A stretch of DNA of 64,000 nucleotides, from NCBI GenBank assembly GCA_034431315.1, contig DAOUDK010000065.1, positions 24,927-88,926 of the forward strand, read 5' to 3'. This DNA is from JAUWOY01 sp034431315. Its GTDB lineage: Bacteria > Chloroflexota > Anaerolineae > VGOG01. The translations under genes and the position numbers were made by a program. Below the pieces are notes generated by a model that did no database searches, was not told the DNA's origin, and worked only from the letters and a program-made list of their open reading frames with translations. Shown piece by piece: positions 1 to 7,243 of this stretch; positions within the stretch are counted from its first letter, which is position 1, and each line of letters begins with the position of its first letter.

Positions 1-1487
1 TCTTTGGACCGGAGGGCCGCGGCCCGGCCAGCGCGGCGGCCGAAGACGTTTATCTCCAACAGCGAGTTGCCCATCAGGCGGTTGCGGCCATGCACCCCGC
101 CGGTGACCGCTCCGGCCGCGTACAGGTTGGGCACTCCCTCAATGGAACCATCGGGCTTGATGAATATGCCGCCGTTCTGGTAGTGCGCCGTGGGGTAAAC
201 CAACATGGGATCCACTGTGATGTCAATGTCAAAGCGCTTGAACTGGCGCACCATGGCCGGCAATCTCGCCTCAATGGTGCCAGGGCCGTGGATGACGTCA
301 ATCATGGGGGAATCCAACCACACGCCCTTCATGCCCGCTGGCGTCTCCACCCCCTTCCCTCGTTCGCTACACTCCCTGATTACGGCTGCGGCCTCGGCGT
401 CGCGAGTCTCCAGGTGATAGACGAACTGCTCGCCCTCAATGTTGACCACCTGGGCTCCCAGGCCACGCACCTTGGCCGTCACCAGTTGGCCCACGATCTG
501 CTCCGGGTAGGCGGCGCCGGTGGGGTGGAATTGATAGGTGTCTTGATGAAGCAACCTGCCCCCCACCCGATAGGCCAGCACCAGTCCATCCCCCGTGGCC
601 CCGTAGTGATTAGTGGTGGCGAAGCTCTGGTAATGCAGGCGACCGGTGTCGCCGGTGGCGATGATAGTGCACCTGGCCCTCACCACCAGGTGCTCCCCCG
701 TCTCCAGGTTCTGCAAGATAGCTCCCGCCACCTGGCCCTTATCGTCCCTGAGAAGCTCGATGGCCGGGGCGAACTCCAAAACGGTGATGTCTTCGGGATA
801 GCTGCGCACCTCATCGCGCAGGGGGCGCATGATTCCCGCCCCGGTGTAGTCTCGCGCCGCGTGCATCCGCTTGCGGGAAGTCCCGCCACCATGGATGGTG
901 AACATGGCGCCGTCGGGCCCCTTGTCGAACATCACGCCCAGTTCCTCCAGCCACTGGATGACCAAGGGAGCATCAATCACCATGGCCTCGACCAGGCCCG
1001 GGTCATTGGTGTAGCGCCCCCCGCCTATGACGTCCAGGTAGTGGATGACGGGCGAATCGTTGGGCTTGTCGGCAGCCTGTATGCCCCCCTGGGCCATCAT
1101 GGTGTTGGCATCGCCAAAACGCAGCTTGTTGGCTATGATCGCCTTGGCCCCGTTCTCCCTGGCCAGGAGAGCTGCCGAGGCCCCCGCCCCACCTCCGCCG
1201 ATGATCAACACATCGGTATCGTAATCAATCTGCTCCAAATCGAGTGCGTCCGAGGTAAGGTGGCTGCGGCCCTCCAGGATGTCCACCAGCTCCTTCATGG
1301 CTTTCTCTCCCCTGTTGGGCCCAACTCTTATCTCGCGAAAGCCCTCGGCCCGATAATCGGGGTGAAACCTCTCCAACAGGCGTTCCTTCACCTCCGGGTC
1401 CAGCCTGGGGAAAGGCTGATCCAGTCGGGCTGGCCGAGTAGCCTCTACTTTCTTGATGGACTCGCGCATTTCAGGTGTATAGCTCAT
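1..1487 (-). CDS. Succinate dehydrogenase/fumarate reductase flavoprotein subunit (partial)
   Basis: FAD subunit that interconverts succinate and fumarate. The gene runs off the left edge, so about 495 codons are visible and the C-terminal end is missing. From the ATG at 1487, some 90 residues of N-terminal extension precede the dinucleotide motif GGGGAGA (about residues 97-103). MAQGGIQ, FHPTGAAYP and GRNRLMGNSLLE follow and match the flavin and substrate regions of the family. The position that normally carries the FAD-linking His (SHT before AAQGG) reads ANTMMAQGG, so non-covalent FAD is expected. It follows the iron-sulfur subunit gene by 95 bp. No membrane-anchor subunit is seen inside the window. 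Family assignment is firm; direction (Sdh or Frd) cannot be told from sequence. Confidence 0.9.
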   Translation of the reverse strand, partial: MSYTPEMRESIKKVEATRPARLDQPFPRLDPEVKERLLERFHPDYRAEGFREIRVGPNRGEKAMKELVDILEGRSHLTSDALDLEQIDYDTDVLIIGGGGAGASAALLARENGAKAIIANKLRFGDANTMMAQGGIQAADKPNDSPVIHYLDVIGGGRYTNDPGLVEAMVIDAPLVIQWLEELGVMFDKGPDGAMFTIHGGGTSRKRMHAARDYTGAGIMRPLRDEVRSYPEDITVLEFAPAIELLRDDKGQVAGAILQNLETGEHLVVRARCTIIATGDTGRLHYQSFATTNHYGATGDGLVLAYRVGGRLLHQDTYQFHPTGAAYPEQIVGQLVTAKVRGLGAQVVNIEGEQFVYHLETRDAEAAAVIRECSERGKGVETPAGMKGVWLDSPMIDVIHGPGTIEARLPAMVRQFKRFDIDITVDPMLVYPTAHYQNGGIFIKPDGSIEGVPNLYAAGAVTGGVHGRNRLMGNSLLEINVFGRRAGRAAALRSK

Positions 1488-1507
1488 AGCGTATCTCCTC
1501 TTTTTGG

Positions 1508-1578
1508 AGATTAGAGGTTAGAGGTTAGAGATTGGAGGCCATCGTCCAACGTCCAATTTCCAACTTCCAACATCCAAC
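1508..1578. repeat. Heptamer-periodic spacer repeats
   Basis: The 95-bp spacer between the two Frd-like genes holds two runs of imperfect 7-base repeats. One is built on TAGAGGT (about 1512-1535), the other on CCAACTT/CCAACAT (about 1546-1578). The units vary at one or two bases, so it is a degenerate tandem array, not a microsatellite of identical copies. Confidence 0.75.
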
Positions 1579-1582
1579 TTCC

Positions 1583-2263
1583 CTAAGCCGGCTCGATGTC
1601 CCGCTCATTGTATCTCTGGCGCAATTCCTCGTCGCTCAGGGACCTTATCTCCCTCATCGGCTCATCGAACTTGCCAGCCTTGATCTCCGCCACCCGCTCG
1701 CTCAGATGCTCGGCCTTGGGAGCCAGGTATTTGCCGTAGAGACGGCGGCAGAGGATGGCGATGTTGTACTGCGCCTCCTCGGCCGGGCAGCGAGCCGTGC
1801 AGAGGCCGCACATGATGCAGTCGAAGGACTTGTCGGCGACAGCGGCGATGTTGCCTCGCATGGCCTCGGCCATGTAATCCTTGACATCTATGTCCTGAGG
1901 GCAAGATTTAGTACACGTACCGCAGCTCAGGCAGCGCAGCAACTCAGGATAGATCTGGACCAGGGTCTCAAAGGTCGGCTCCAGCTCATCCAACTTATAC
2001 AGGGCTCGCTCGGCAGGAAAGAAGGGGATCTGGGCGATGTACATTTCGGGTTCCACCACCGTCTGACAGGCCAGGGCCACCTTGAGCCTGTAATCGCCCG
2101 CCGTACGATAGACGGTGGCACAGGCCCCGCAGAAGCCGCCACGGCAGCCCACGCCCCGCACCAACTTGTAGCCGGCATATTCCATAGCCTTCATAATGGT
2201 CAGGCTGGGGGGCACCTCGTACCCCTTGCCCATGATGTAGATGGAAATCAGTTCTTCAGACAT
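1583..2263 (-). CDS. Succinate dehydrogenase/fumarate reductase iron-sulfur subunit
   Basis: Electron-transfer subunit of the Frd/Sdh-type enzyme, 226 residues. The ATG at 2263 has GGAGG seven bases upstream; the longer reading frame to 2425 only translates spacer repeats. The N-terminal plant-type 2Fe-2S motif is CRGGFCGACA with a further Cys (LACQ) near residue 66. Two ferredoxin motifs follow, CLSCGTCTKSCP and CIMCGLCTARCP, both with full 4Fe-4S spacing. The charged C-terminus has no membrane segment. Gene order, CBS protein then FrdB-like then FrdA-like, suggests one transcript continuing from the Hdr genes. It could equally serve a TfrB-like role in a soluble fumarate reductase. Confidence 0.88.
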   Translation of the reverse strand: MSEELISIYIMGKGYEVPPSLTIMKAMEYAGYKLVRGVGCRGGFCGACATVYRTAGDYRLKVALACQTVVEPEMYIAQIPFFPAERALYKLDELEPTFETLVQIYPELLRCLSCGTCTKSCPQDIDVKDYMAEAMRGNIAAVADKSFDCIMCGLCTARCPAEEAQYNIAILCRRLYGKYLAPKAEHLSERVAEIKAGKFDEPMREIRSLSDEELRQRYNERDIEPA

Positions 2264-2275
2264 TGCAAAACCTCC

Positions 2276-2400
2276 ATGCCCCCTCCCCCAGCCCCTCTCC
2301 CCCCGCCCCCCCAACTCTGGGGGGGAAGCGGGGGAGGGGAGCTTAGTTCCCCCTTCTCCCAAGGCTTGTCCTGAGCCTGCCGAAGGGTTGGGAGAAGGGG
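2276..2400. repeat. GC-rich palindromic spacer repeats
   Basis: Two adjacent inverted repeats fill the spacer upstream of the FrdB-like gene. The first pairs C-rich sequence (about 2278-2312) with G-rich sequence (about 2320-2341). The second pairs CCCCTTCTCCCAA (about 2350-2362) with TTGGGAGAAGGGG (2388-2400). Inside the second loop, 2365-2387 holds a CTTGTCCTGAGCCTGCCGAAGG block whose relatives occur inside pckG (23698-23720) and the TIM-like gene (48578-48600). Confidence 0.75.
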
Positions 2401-2426
2401 GCCAGGGGGATGAGGGCCAAAACAAA

Positions 2427-3071
2427 CTAGCTCTCCCGCACGTCCACCATTTCCATACCCAGAGCTTCCATGGCCGATACCAATTCGTCTTGCCCCAGCT
2501 CGGCGACCTTAACCGTGATCAGGCGATTGGAGGGATCATCTCCCAGGAAGGTTCCTAAGCTGATGATGTTGCCGCCCATTTCAGCTATATCGCGGGTGAT
2601 GGTGGCCAGCATACCCGTCTGCTCCGGGACAAGCATGGTTAGTCTAATGCCCTTCTCCCTGGCCCCGAAGAGTTCCAGAAAGATCTTGAAGGCATCCGTC
2701 TCGGTGATGATGCCCACCAGCTTGCCATCGCGCATCACGGGCAGGCTGCCGATTTTGTTGTCGGCCATGATGCGGGCCGCCTCCTCCAGCGGAGTGTACT
2801 CGGTCGCGGTGATCACATCCTTGCACATCACGTCCTGCACCTTGATCTTGGAGATAAGGTAGTGCAGCTCGTGGACGCTCAACGACGTGGCTGGCGAGGG
2901 CGAGACGTACAACAAGTCTTTCTCGGTAATGATGCCCACCAGCTTACCCTCCTTGTCCAATACAGGCAACCGGCGCACCTTCGACTCCCGCATGAGCTTA
3001 AGAGCTTCCTCGATAGGAGTATCGGGAGCAGTGGTAACAGGGCGCTTGGTCATCCTTTCACCTACTAGCAT
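2427..3071 (-). CDS. CBS-domain pair with C-terminal ACT domain (AcuB-like)
   Basis: Probable nucleotide- or amino-acid-sensing regulatory protein, 214 residues. CBS domain 1 spans about residues 3-58 (VGERMTKRPVTTAPDT to LVGIITEKDLL). CBS domain 2 spans about 77-132 (VQDVMCKDVITATEYT to LVGIITETDAF). An ACT domain covers about 140-210 (RLTMLVPEQTGMLATITRDIAEMGGNIISLG). This order is that of AcuB-type proteins, whose ligand in most lineages is unknown. It lies between hdrA-1 and the FrdB-like gene, which suggests it reports energy or redox state to this cluster. It is cytosolic with no membrane segments. The ATG at 3071 is used; GGAGG lies just upstream. Confidence 0.85.
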   Translation of the reverse strand: MLVGERMTKRPVTTAPDTPIEEALKLMRESKVRRLPVLDKEGKLVGIITEKDLLYVSPSPATSLSVHELHYLISKIKVQDVMCKDVITATEYTPLEEAARIMADNKIGSLPVMRDGKLVGIITETDAFKIFLELFGAREKGIRLTMLVPEQTGMLATITRDIAEMGGNIISLGTFLGDDPSNRLITVKVAELGQDELVSAMEALGMEMVDVRES

Positions 3072-3085
3072 TTTCGCACCTCCTT

Positions 3086-3157
3086 ATTGGTCTATTGGTC
3101 TTTTTGTCCGTTGGTCTGTTGGTCCTTGCTTTTGAGCTTTGAACTTTGAGCTTTGAG
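3086..3157. repeat. Period-8 and period-7 spacer repeats
   Basis: The spacer between hdrA-1 and the CBS gene begins with an 8-base periodic run (TATTGGTC-like units, about 3086-3125). It continues with a 7-base periodic run (TTTGAGC/TTTGAAC units, about 3129-3157) that reaches almost to the hdrA-1 stop codon. No promoter is evident. Confidence 0.7.
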
Positions 3158-3159
3158 CT

Positions 3160-4902
3160 TCACAGCGCAGCTTCCACCATCGCCAACACCTGCCCGGTGG
3201 TGAAGTTCCGCACCGCTGAGGCCTTGTTGGGACAGGCCACCACGCAAGCGCCGCACCCCTGACAGAGGGCCACGTTGACTGTAGCCAGGCTCTTCCAGGG
3301 GTGCATCTCGCGGGCGTCGTAGGGACAGGCTTCTACGCACAAACCGCAAGCGGAGCACAGTTCCTCGTCCACGTAGGCGATGATAGGCTCCTGAACCATC
3401 TCTCGCTGGGAGAAGAGGGAGAGCACCTTGGCTGCCGCGCCGCTGGCCTGAGCTACGGTCTCAGGTATGTCCTTGGGAAACTGGGCCGCACCCGCCAGGT
3501 AGATGCCCGCTGTCAAGCTCTCCACGGGGCGCAGCTTGGGGTGGGCCTCGCTGAAGAAGCCGTGCTCGTCGGTGGCTATCCGCAAACGCTGACCCAAATC
3601 CTTAGACCCCTCGCTGGGTACAGTGGCCGTCGCCAGCACCACCAAATCGGCTGCCACCTCAAGCGGCTTGCCTGACAAAGTATCCGCCCCCCAGACCACG
3701 ACCCTCCCATCCTCTGGGAAGACCTTCGACACCTTGCCCCGCAGATAAAGCACATCGTACTGCTCCATGGCCTGCTGCACGAACTCCTCGTAGCCCTTGC
3801 CCGCGGAGCGGATGTCAATGTAAAAAACGTAAGCCTGCCCCTCAGGCACCTGCTGCTTGTACATGATGGTCTGCTTGGCCACGTACATGCAGCAGACTTT
3901 AGAGCAATAGGGCATGTGCAGTTCTGGGTCGCGGGAGCCGGCGCACTGCACCCAGACGACCTCCTGGGGGACCTTTCCATCGGAGGGACGGCGAATCGGT
4001 CCCCCCGTGGCCAACATCCGCTCGAACTGCAAGCCGTCAACGACGTCGGGATATTGGCCACCGCCGTACTGGCCAAGCTTCTCCTGGGGGTAAAGGTCGT
4101 AGCCCGTGGCGACGACGATAGCGCCCACGTCGTAAACTCGTACATCCGGGATTCGTAAATTCGTAGATTCTGACGAGTCTACGAATTCCGAGTTTACGAA
4201 TCTACGAACCTTGACCGTGAAATTGCCGACGTAGCCGCCGAGTTCCTCCACCTCGGCCTCGGTGATGACCTGGATGTTGGGATGTTGTGTCACGGCCTCG
4301 ATTGTGGAAGCCAACAGGTCGGGCGCGGTGTCGAAGTTGAGGTAGGCGCCGGAGAGCTCGCCCATGCGCCCGCCCAGGCGCGACTTCTTTTCGACCAAAA
4401 TCACCGGATAGCCGGCCTCGGCGATGTCCAGCGCAGCTTGCAGGCCAGCGATGCCGCCGCCGATGACCAGGGCTCTCTTGACCAGAGGCAGGGTCAAGGG
4501 CGCCAGAGACTCGTCGTAGCGCACCTTCTCAACAATGGTCTTGATGATCTCAAGGGCCTTGGCGGTCGCCTCCTCGGGCTGCGATTGATGCACCCAGGAG
4601 CATTGCTCTCGAATGTTGGCGATTTCGCACAGATAAGGGTTCAATCCAGCCGTGTCCGCCGTCTTGCGGAAAGTGACCTCGTGCATGGTTGGTGAGCAGG
4701 CGGCGACGACTATCCCGTCCAGGTCGTACTCGGCGATGGCCTCTTTGATGAGGTCCTGTCCTGGATCGGAACACATGTATGTATAATCCACGGAGTAGAC
4801 CACACCCGGATAATCGCGTATCTCGTCAGCTACCCGTTCCACGTCCACCGTGCCGGCGATGTTCAGGCCGCAGTGGCAGATGAAAACGCCGATCCTGCTC
4901 AT
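3160..4902 (-). CDS. hdrA: HdrA-type heterodisulfide reductase subunit A, first copy
   Basis: FAD and iron-sulfur subunit of a heterodisulfide-reductase-like complex, the usual site of electron bifurcation or confurcation. The ATG at 4902 (MSRIGVF) is chosen because GGGAG precedes it by 8 bases and the HdrA N-terminal motif FICHCGLNIAG follows at once; 580 residues. The FAD motif GGGIAG is at about 148-153, then GGRMGEL, ATGYDLYP, CAGSRDPE and PYCSKVCCMYVAKQ. Two C-terminal 4Fe-4S motifs are CSACGLCVEACP and CQGCGACVVACP. The internal ferredoxin module present in the second HdrA (5621-6955) is missing. About 20 residues (234-252) encoded by palindromic repeat sequence stand in its place. Confidence 0.9.
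   Translation of the reverse strand: MSRIGVFICHCGLNIAGTVDVERVADEIRDYPGVVYSVDYTYMCSDPGQDLIKEAIAEYDLDGIVVAACSPTMHEVTFRKTADTAGLNPYLCEIANIREQCSWVHQSQPEEATAKALEIIKTIVEKVRYDESLAPLTLPLVKRALVIGGGIAGLQAALDIAEAGYPVILVEKKSRLGGRMGELSGAYLNFDTAPDLLASTIEAVTQHPNIQVITEAEVEELGGYVGNFTVKVRRFVNSEFVDSSESTNLRIPDVRVYDVGAIVVATGYDLYPQEKLGQYGGGQYPDVVDGLQFERMLATGGPIRRPSDGKVPQEVVWVQCAGSRDPELHMPYCSKVCCMYVAKQTIMYKQQVPEGQAYVFYIDIRSAGKGYEEFVQQAMEQYDVLYLRGKVSKVFPEDGRVVVWGADTLSGKPLEVAADLVVLATATVPSEGSKDLGQRLRIATDEHGFFSEAHPKLRPVESLTAGIYLAGAAQFPKDIPETVAQASGAAAKVLSLFSQREMVQEPIIAYVDEELCSACGLCVEACPYDAREMHPWKSLATVNVALCQGCGACVVACPNKASAVRNFTTGQVLAMVEAAL
4151..4208. repeat. Palindromic repeat inside hdrA-1 coding sequence
   Basis: AATTCGTAGA (4159-4168) pairs with TCTACGAATT (4178-4187), and the outer ATTCGTAA/TTTACGAAT arms extend the stem. 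The block is AT-rich against its GC-rich surroundings and is read in frame as about 20 residues (FVNSEFVDSSESTNLRI). The sequence style is that of spacer repeats, not of HdrA. Confidence 0.8.
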
Positions 4903-4959
4903 CCAGTTCGCTCCCATGCCTGCCTGAACAAGTTCAGGACTCCTTTCCGCCTCTCCTGC

Positions 4960-5023
4960 GATGGGCGAAGGTCTCCGACCGAGCCCTGTCCGCCTCGGTC
5001 GGAGACCTTCGGCGATCAAAGGA
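4960..5023. repeat. Hairpin repeat, related to the tandem pair at 63.7-64.0 kb
   Basis: A stem-loop of GGTCTCCGACCGAG against CTCGGTCGGAGACC lies between GATGGGCGAA and GGCGATCAAAG. The same core appears twice as a tandem repeat near the right end of the window. Here it sits just upstream of the hdrA-1 start, in the spacer after the hypothetical gene. Confidence 0.8.
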
Positions 5024-5031
5024 CCGCAAGT

Positions 5032-5553
5032 TCAATCCCACACCTCTCCCCCGCTCGCCTCCCAGTTCACCCTCCCCTCGGCAACGACGCCCATCTTGCG
5101 CAAGGCACGATACAGTCGCTCCTCCCAGATGTCGCCGTGGAGAAGCTCCTGCACCTCTCGCGCCCGCATCAAGCGCTCCCAGGTGGTGACAATGAAGGTG
5201 ATACGCCGCCACTTCTTGCTCGCGATGGGCTGGGGCAGCCGTCTGAATTCCCCAAGGCGGATTCGGTAGTAATCCTCCTGAGCCTGGGGATGAAGCGCTT
5301 CCTGGGGCAAAAGTTCAACGCGCTTGACGATTTCCCATTCTTGGGCCTCGGCCCAATAGTTGATGGCCCAGGCCGTCTCCCCGAACACTTTGGTCTGATA
5401 AAAAGCCAGGACAGGGGCATTGATGGCCCTGGCCGGAGCACGCCTGGCGGGTATGCGATACCAGTGCTCGTCCCTGACGATGGCGAAATCCCGCAGGTTG
5501 TTGATGATGGCCACCAACACGGTGGTGTAGGGACCGAATCTCTCTCCAGGCAA
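5032..5553 (-). CDS. Conserved hypothetical protein, possibly C-terminally shortened
   Basis: A 173-residue basic protein of unknown function. The N-terminal part (PYTTVLVAIINNLRDFAIVRD, then WYRIP, AFYQTKVFGE, RRITFI.TTWERL) looks like a compact conserved domain. The last 30 residues (IWEERLYRALRKMGVVAEGRVNW) resemble the first helix and strand of Vsr/DUF559-type nuclease domains, but the frame stops there, so a nuclease domain may have been lost. That reading is low-confidence. It lies between the two hdrA genes, and its functional link to them is doubtful. No membrane segments. The ATG at 5553 is the first in frame. Confidence 0.55.
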   Translation of the reverse strand: MPGERFGPYTTVLVAIINNLRDFAIVRDEHWYRIPARRAPARAINAPVLAFYQTKVFGETAWAINYWAEAQEWEIVKRVELLPQEALHPQAQEDYYRIRLGEFRRLPQPIASKKWRRITFIVTTWERLMRAREVQELLHGDIWEERLYRALRKMGVVAEGRVNWEASGGEVWD

Positions 5554-5620
5554 GCTTTCTATTGCACCTTCCCAACCCCATCAGGCTCGAAGACGAGCAC
5601 AGAGATGTGATAGCCCTCGT

Positions 5621-6955
5621 TCAAATCTCCCCCCATCTTGCGAACAGCGACAGCACCTTGGCTGCCGCGCCGCTTCCCTGGGCCACGGTTTCGGGGATGT
5701 CCTTGGGCCCTGAGTCTGCCCCAGCCAGGAAGATGCCAGGCCGCACGGTCTCCAGAGGATGCATGTTCCCGTCGGCCTCGGCGTAGAATCCGAACTCGTC
5801 GGTCTCTAGGCCCAGCATCCGCCCCAATTCCCTGGCTCCATCCCTGGGCACGGTGGCCGTGGCCAGAACCACCAGGTCAGCCGCCACCTCCAGGGGCAGT
5901 CCGCTCAAGGTGTCGGTTCCCCAGACGATGACCTTGCCGTCGTCTTGGAAGATCTTGGACACCTTGCCCCGCAGGTACAGCACCCGCTCCTCTTCCATGG
6001 CCCGCCGCACAAACTCCTCGTAGCCCTTGCCACCAGCGCGGATGTCAATGTAGAACACGTAGGCCTGACCGTCGTGGACTCGGTGTTTGTAGAGCATGGC
6101 GTGCTTGGCGGTGTACATGCAGCAGAATTTGGAGCAATATGGCACGCCGAGCTCAGGGTCGCGAGAGCCTGCGCACTGGACGAAGACCACCTCTTTGGGC
6201 ACCTTGCCATCGGAAGGCCGCTTCACCTGACCGGCGGTAGGCCCCGAGGCCGAGAGCAGTCGTTCGAAGGCCAGCCCATCAATGACATCCGGTATCCTAC
6301 CGTAGCCGTACTGACCCAGGCCATCCGTGGGGTAGAGGTCGTAGCCCGTGGCTACGATCATTGCTCCTACCCGTTCCTCGACGGTGTGCTCTTCCTGCTC
6401 GAAGTCAATGGCCTCCACTGGGCAAACCTTCTCGCAGACGCGGCACTTGCCCCTGACGAAGTAAATGCAGTTTTCGGCATCAATGACAGGCTTGTTGGGC
6501 ACGGCCTGGGGCGAGAGGGTATAGATAGCCTTGCGCTTGCCCATCTGCCGCTCAAACTCCGAGTCCACTCGCTTGGGACACTTCTCCTGGCACACTCCAC
6601 AGCCCGTGCAGAGGTCCCAATTCACGTAGGCTGGCTTCCGCCTGACGCGGACACGGAAATCCCCAACATCGCCCTCAATGGATTCCACCTCCGAGTACGT
6701 CACGAGCTTGATGTTGTCGTGGTGCCCTATCTCCACCGTGCGAGGGGTCATGATGCACTGGGCGCAGTCCAGGGTGGGGAAAGTCTCCGACAGTTGGGCC
6801 ATCCGCCCGCCGATGGAGGGGAGCTTGTCTACCATGATCACCTGGTAGCCCGAGTTGGCGATATCCAGCGCGGCCTGCATCCCGGCGATGCCCGCGCCTA
6901 TGATAAGAGCCCTTTTACATTGCGTTTCCGCTTTCTCACCCAATTCCCTATACAC
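5621..6955 (-). CDS. hdrA: HdrA-type heterodisulfide reductase subunit A, second copy (short)
   Basis: 444-residue HdrA paralogue. The FAD motif GAGIAGMQ lies near residues 21-28, so the usual 140-residue N-terminal domain is absent. The internal double-cluster module is present (CTGCGVCQEKCP, and a second set around CIYFVRGKCRVCEKVCP). The oxidoreductase core (ATGYDLYP, CAGSRDPE, PYCSKFCCMYTAKH) is intact. The protein ends at AAKVLSLFARWGEI without the C-terminal ferredoxin of hdrA-1. The two copies are therefore complementary in domain content. A GTG at 6955 is the most upstream start and overlaps a broken antitoxin-like gene, so 5' loss by insertion is possible. The hdrB gene lies upstream across a repeat element. 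Confidence 0.85.
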   Translation of the reverse strand: MYRELGEKAETQCKRALIIGAGIAGMQAALDIANSGYQVIMVDKLPSIGGRMAQLSETFPTLDCAQCIMTPRTVEIGHHDNIKLVTYSEVESIEGDVGDFRVRVRRKPAYVNWDLCTGCGVCQEKCPKRVDSEFERQMGKRKAIYTLSPQAVPNKPVIDAENCIYFVRGKCRVCEKVCPVEAIDFEQEEHTVEERVGAMIVATGYDLYPTDGLGQYGYGRIPDVIDGLAFERLLSASGPTAGQVKRPSDGKVPKEVVFVQCAGSRDPELGVPYCSKFCCMYTAKHAMLYKHRVHDGQAYVFYIDIRAGGKGYEEFVRRAMEEERVLYLRGKVSKIFQDDGKVIVWGTDTLSGLPLEVAADLVVLATATVPRDGARELGRMLGLETDEFGFYAEADGNMHPLETVRPGIFLAGADSGPKDIPETVAQGSGAAAKVLSLFARWGEI

Positions 6956-7100
6956 CCATCCGCTCGAGTTCCGCTATGAATTCTTCCAAGCTGCGACCTT
7001 CACCGCGTGCGTAAACCTCTCGTGCCTCTCACACTCGCCTGGCCAATTCCTCATCGTGCTCGTATTCCATGCCTTCCACGTCCTCCAAAAGATCCACCAT
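6948..7100 (-). pseudogene. Antitoxin-like remnant with in-frame TGA
   Basis: From the ATG at 7100 the frame reads MVDLLEDVEGMEYEHDEELA, then RRV, TGA (7029-7031), then EAREVYARGEGRSLEEFIA and ends at 6948. The EAREVYARGEGRSLEE pattern is typical of small antitoxins of type II systems. One codon change (CGA to TGA) would explain the break. No toxin partner remains. The end overlaps the GTG start of hdrA-2. Confidence 0.55.
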
Positions 7101-7119
7101 GGTATGGGCCTCACATAGG

Positions 7120-7239
7120 CGATTGAAATCGCACCTGTGAGGGCACTTCGCGCCGGCCGTCCACCTGCGTGGGCGGAGTTTTGCGACTGCGCAGGCAGTC
7201 GCCCGGCGCTTGAGCGCCCCCTAGTGCTGATTTCAATCG
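7120..7239. repeat. MITE-like inverted-repeat element between hdrB and hdrA-2
   Basis: Perfect 11-base ends CGATTGAAATC (7120-7130) and GATTTCAATCG (7229-7239) enclose about 98 bp of GC-rich sequence with internal palindromes (for example GCGACTGCGCAGGCAGTCGC at 7172-7191). No coding frame. It ends five bases before the hdrB stop codon. Confidence 0.8.
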
Positions 7240-7243
7240 GTGA

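Noticed and set aside
90..1514. Long plus-strand open frame opposite the FrdA-like gene (474 codons)
   Set aside because: It is the antisense shadow of a conserved flavoprotein, with low-complexity His/Gly/Val-rich composition and no domain. Similar long shadows oppose pckG, larA, aor and hdrA.
4903..5019. Longer N-terminus for hdrA-1
   Set aside because: The extension translates the hairpin repeat at 4960-5023 and is followed by the normal HdrA start with a ribosome site.
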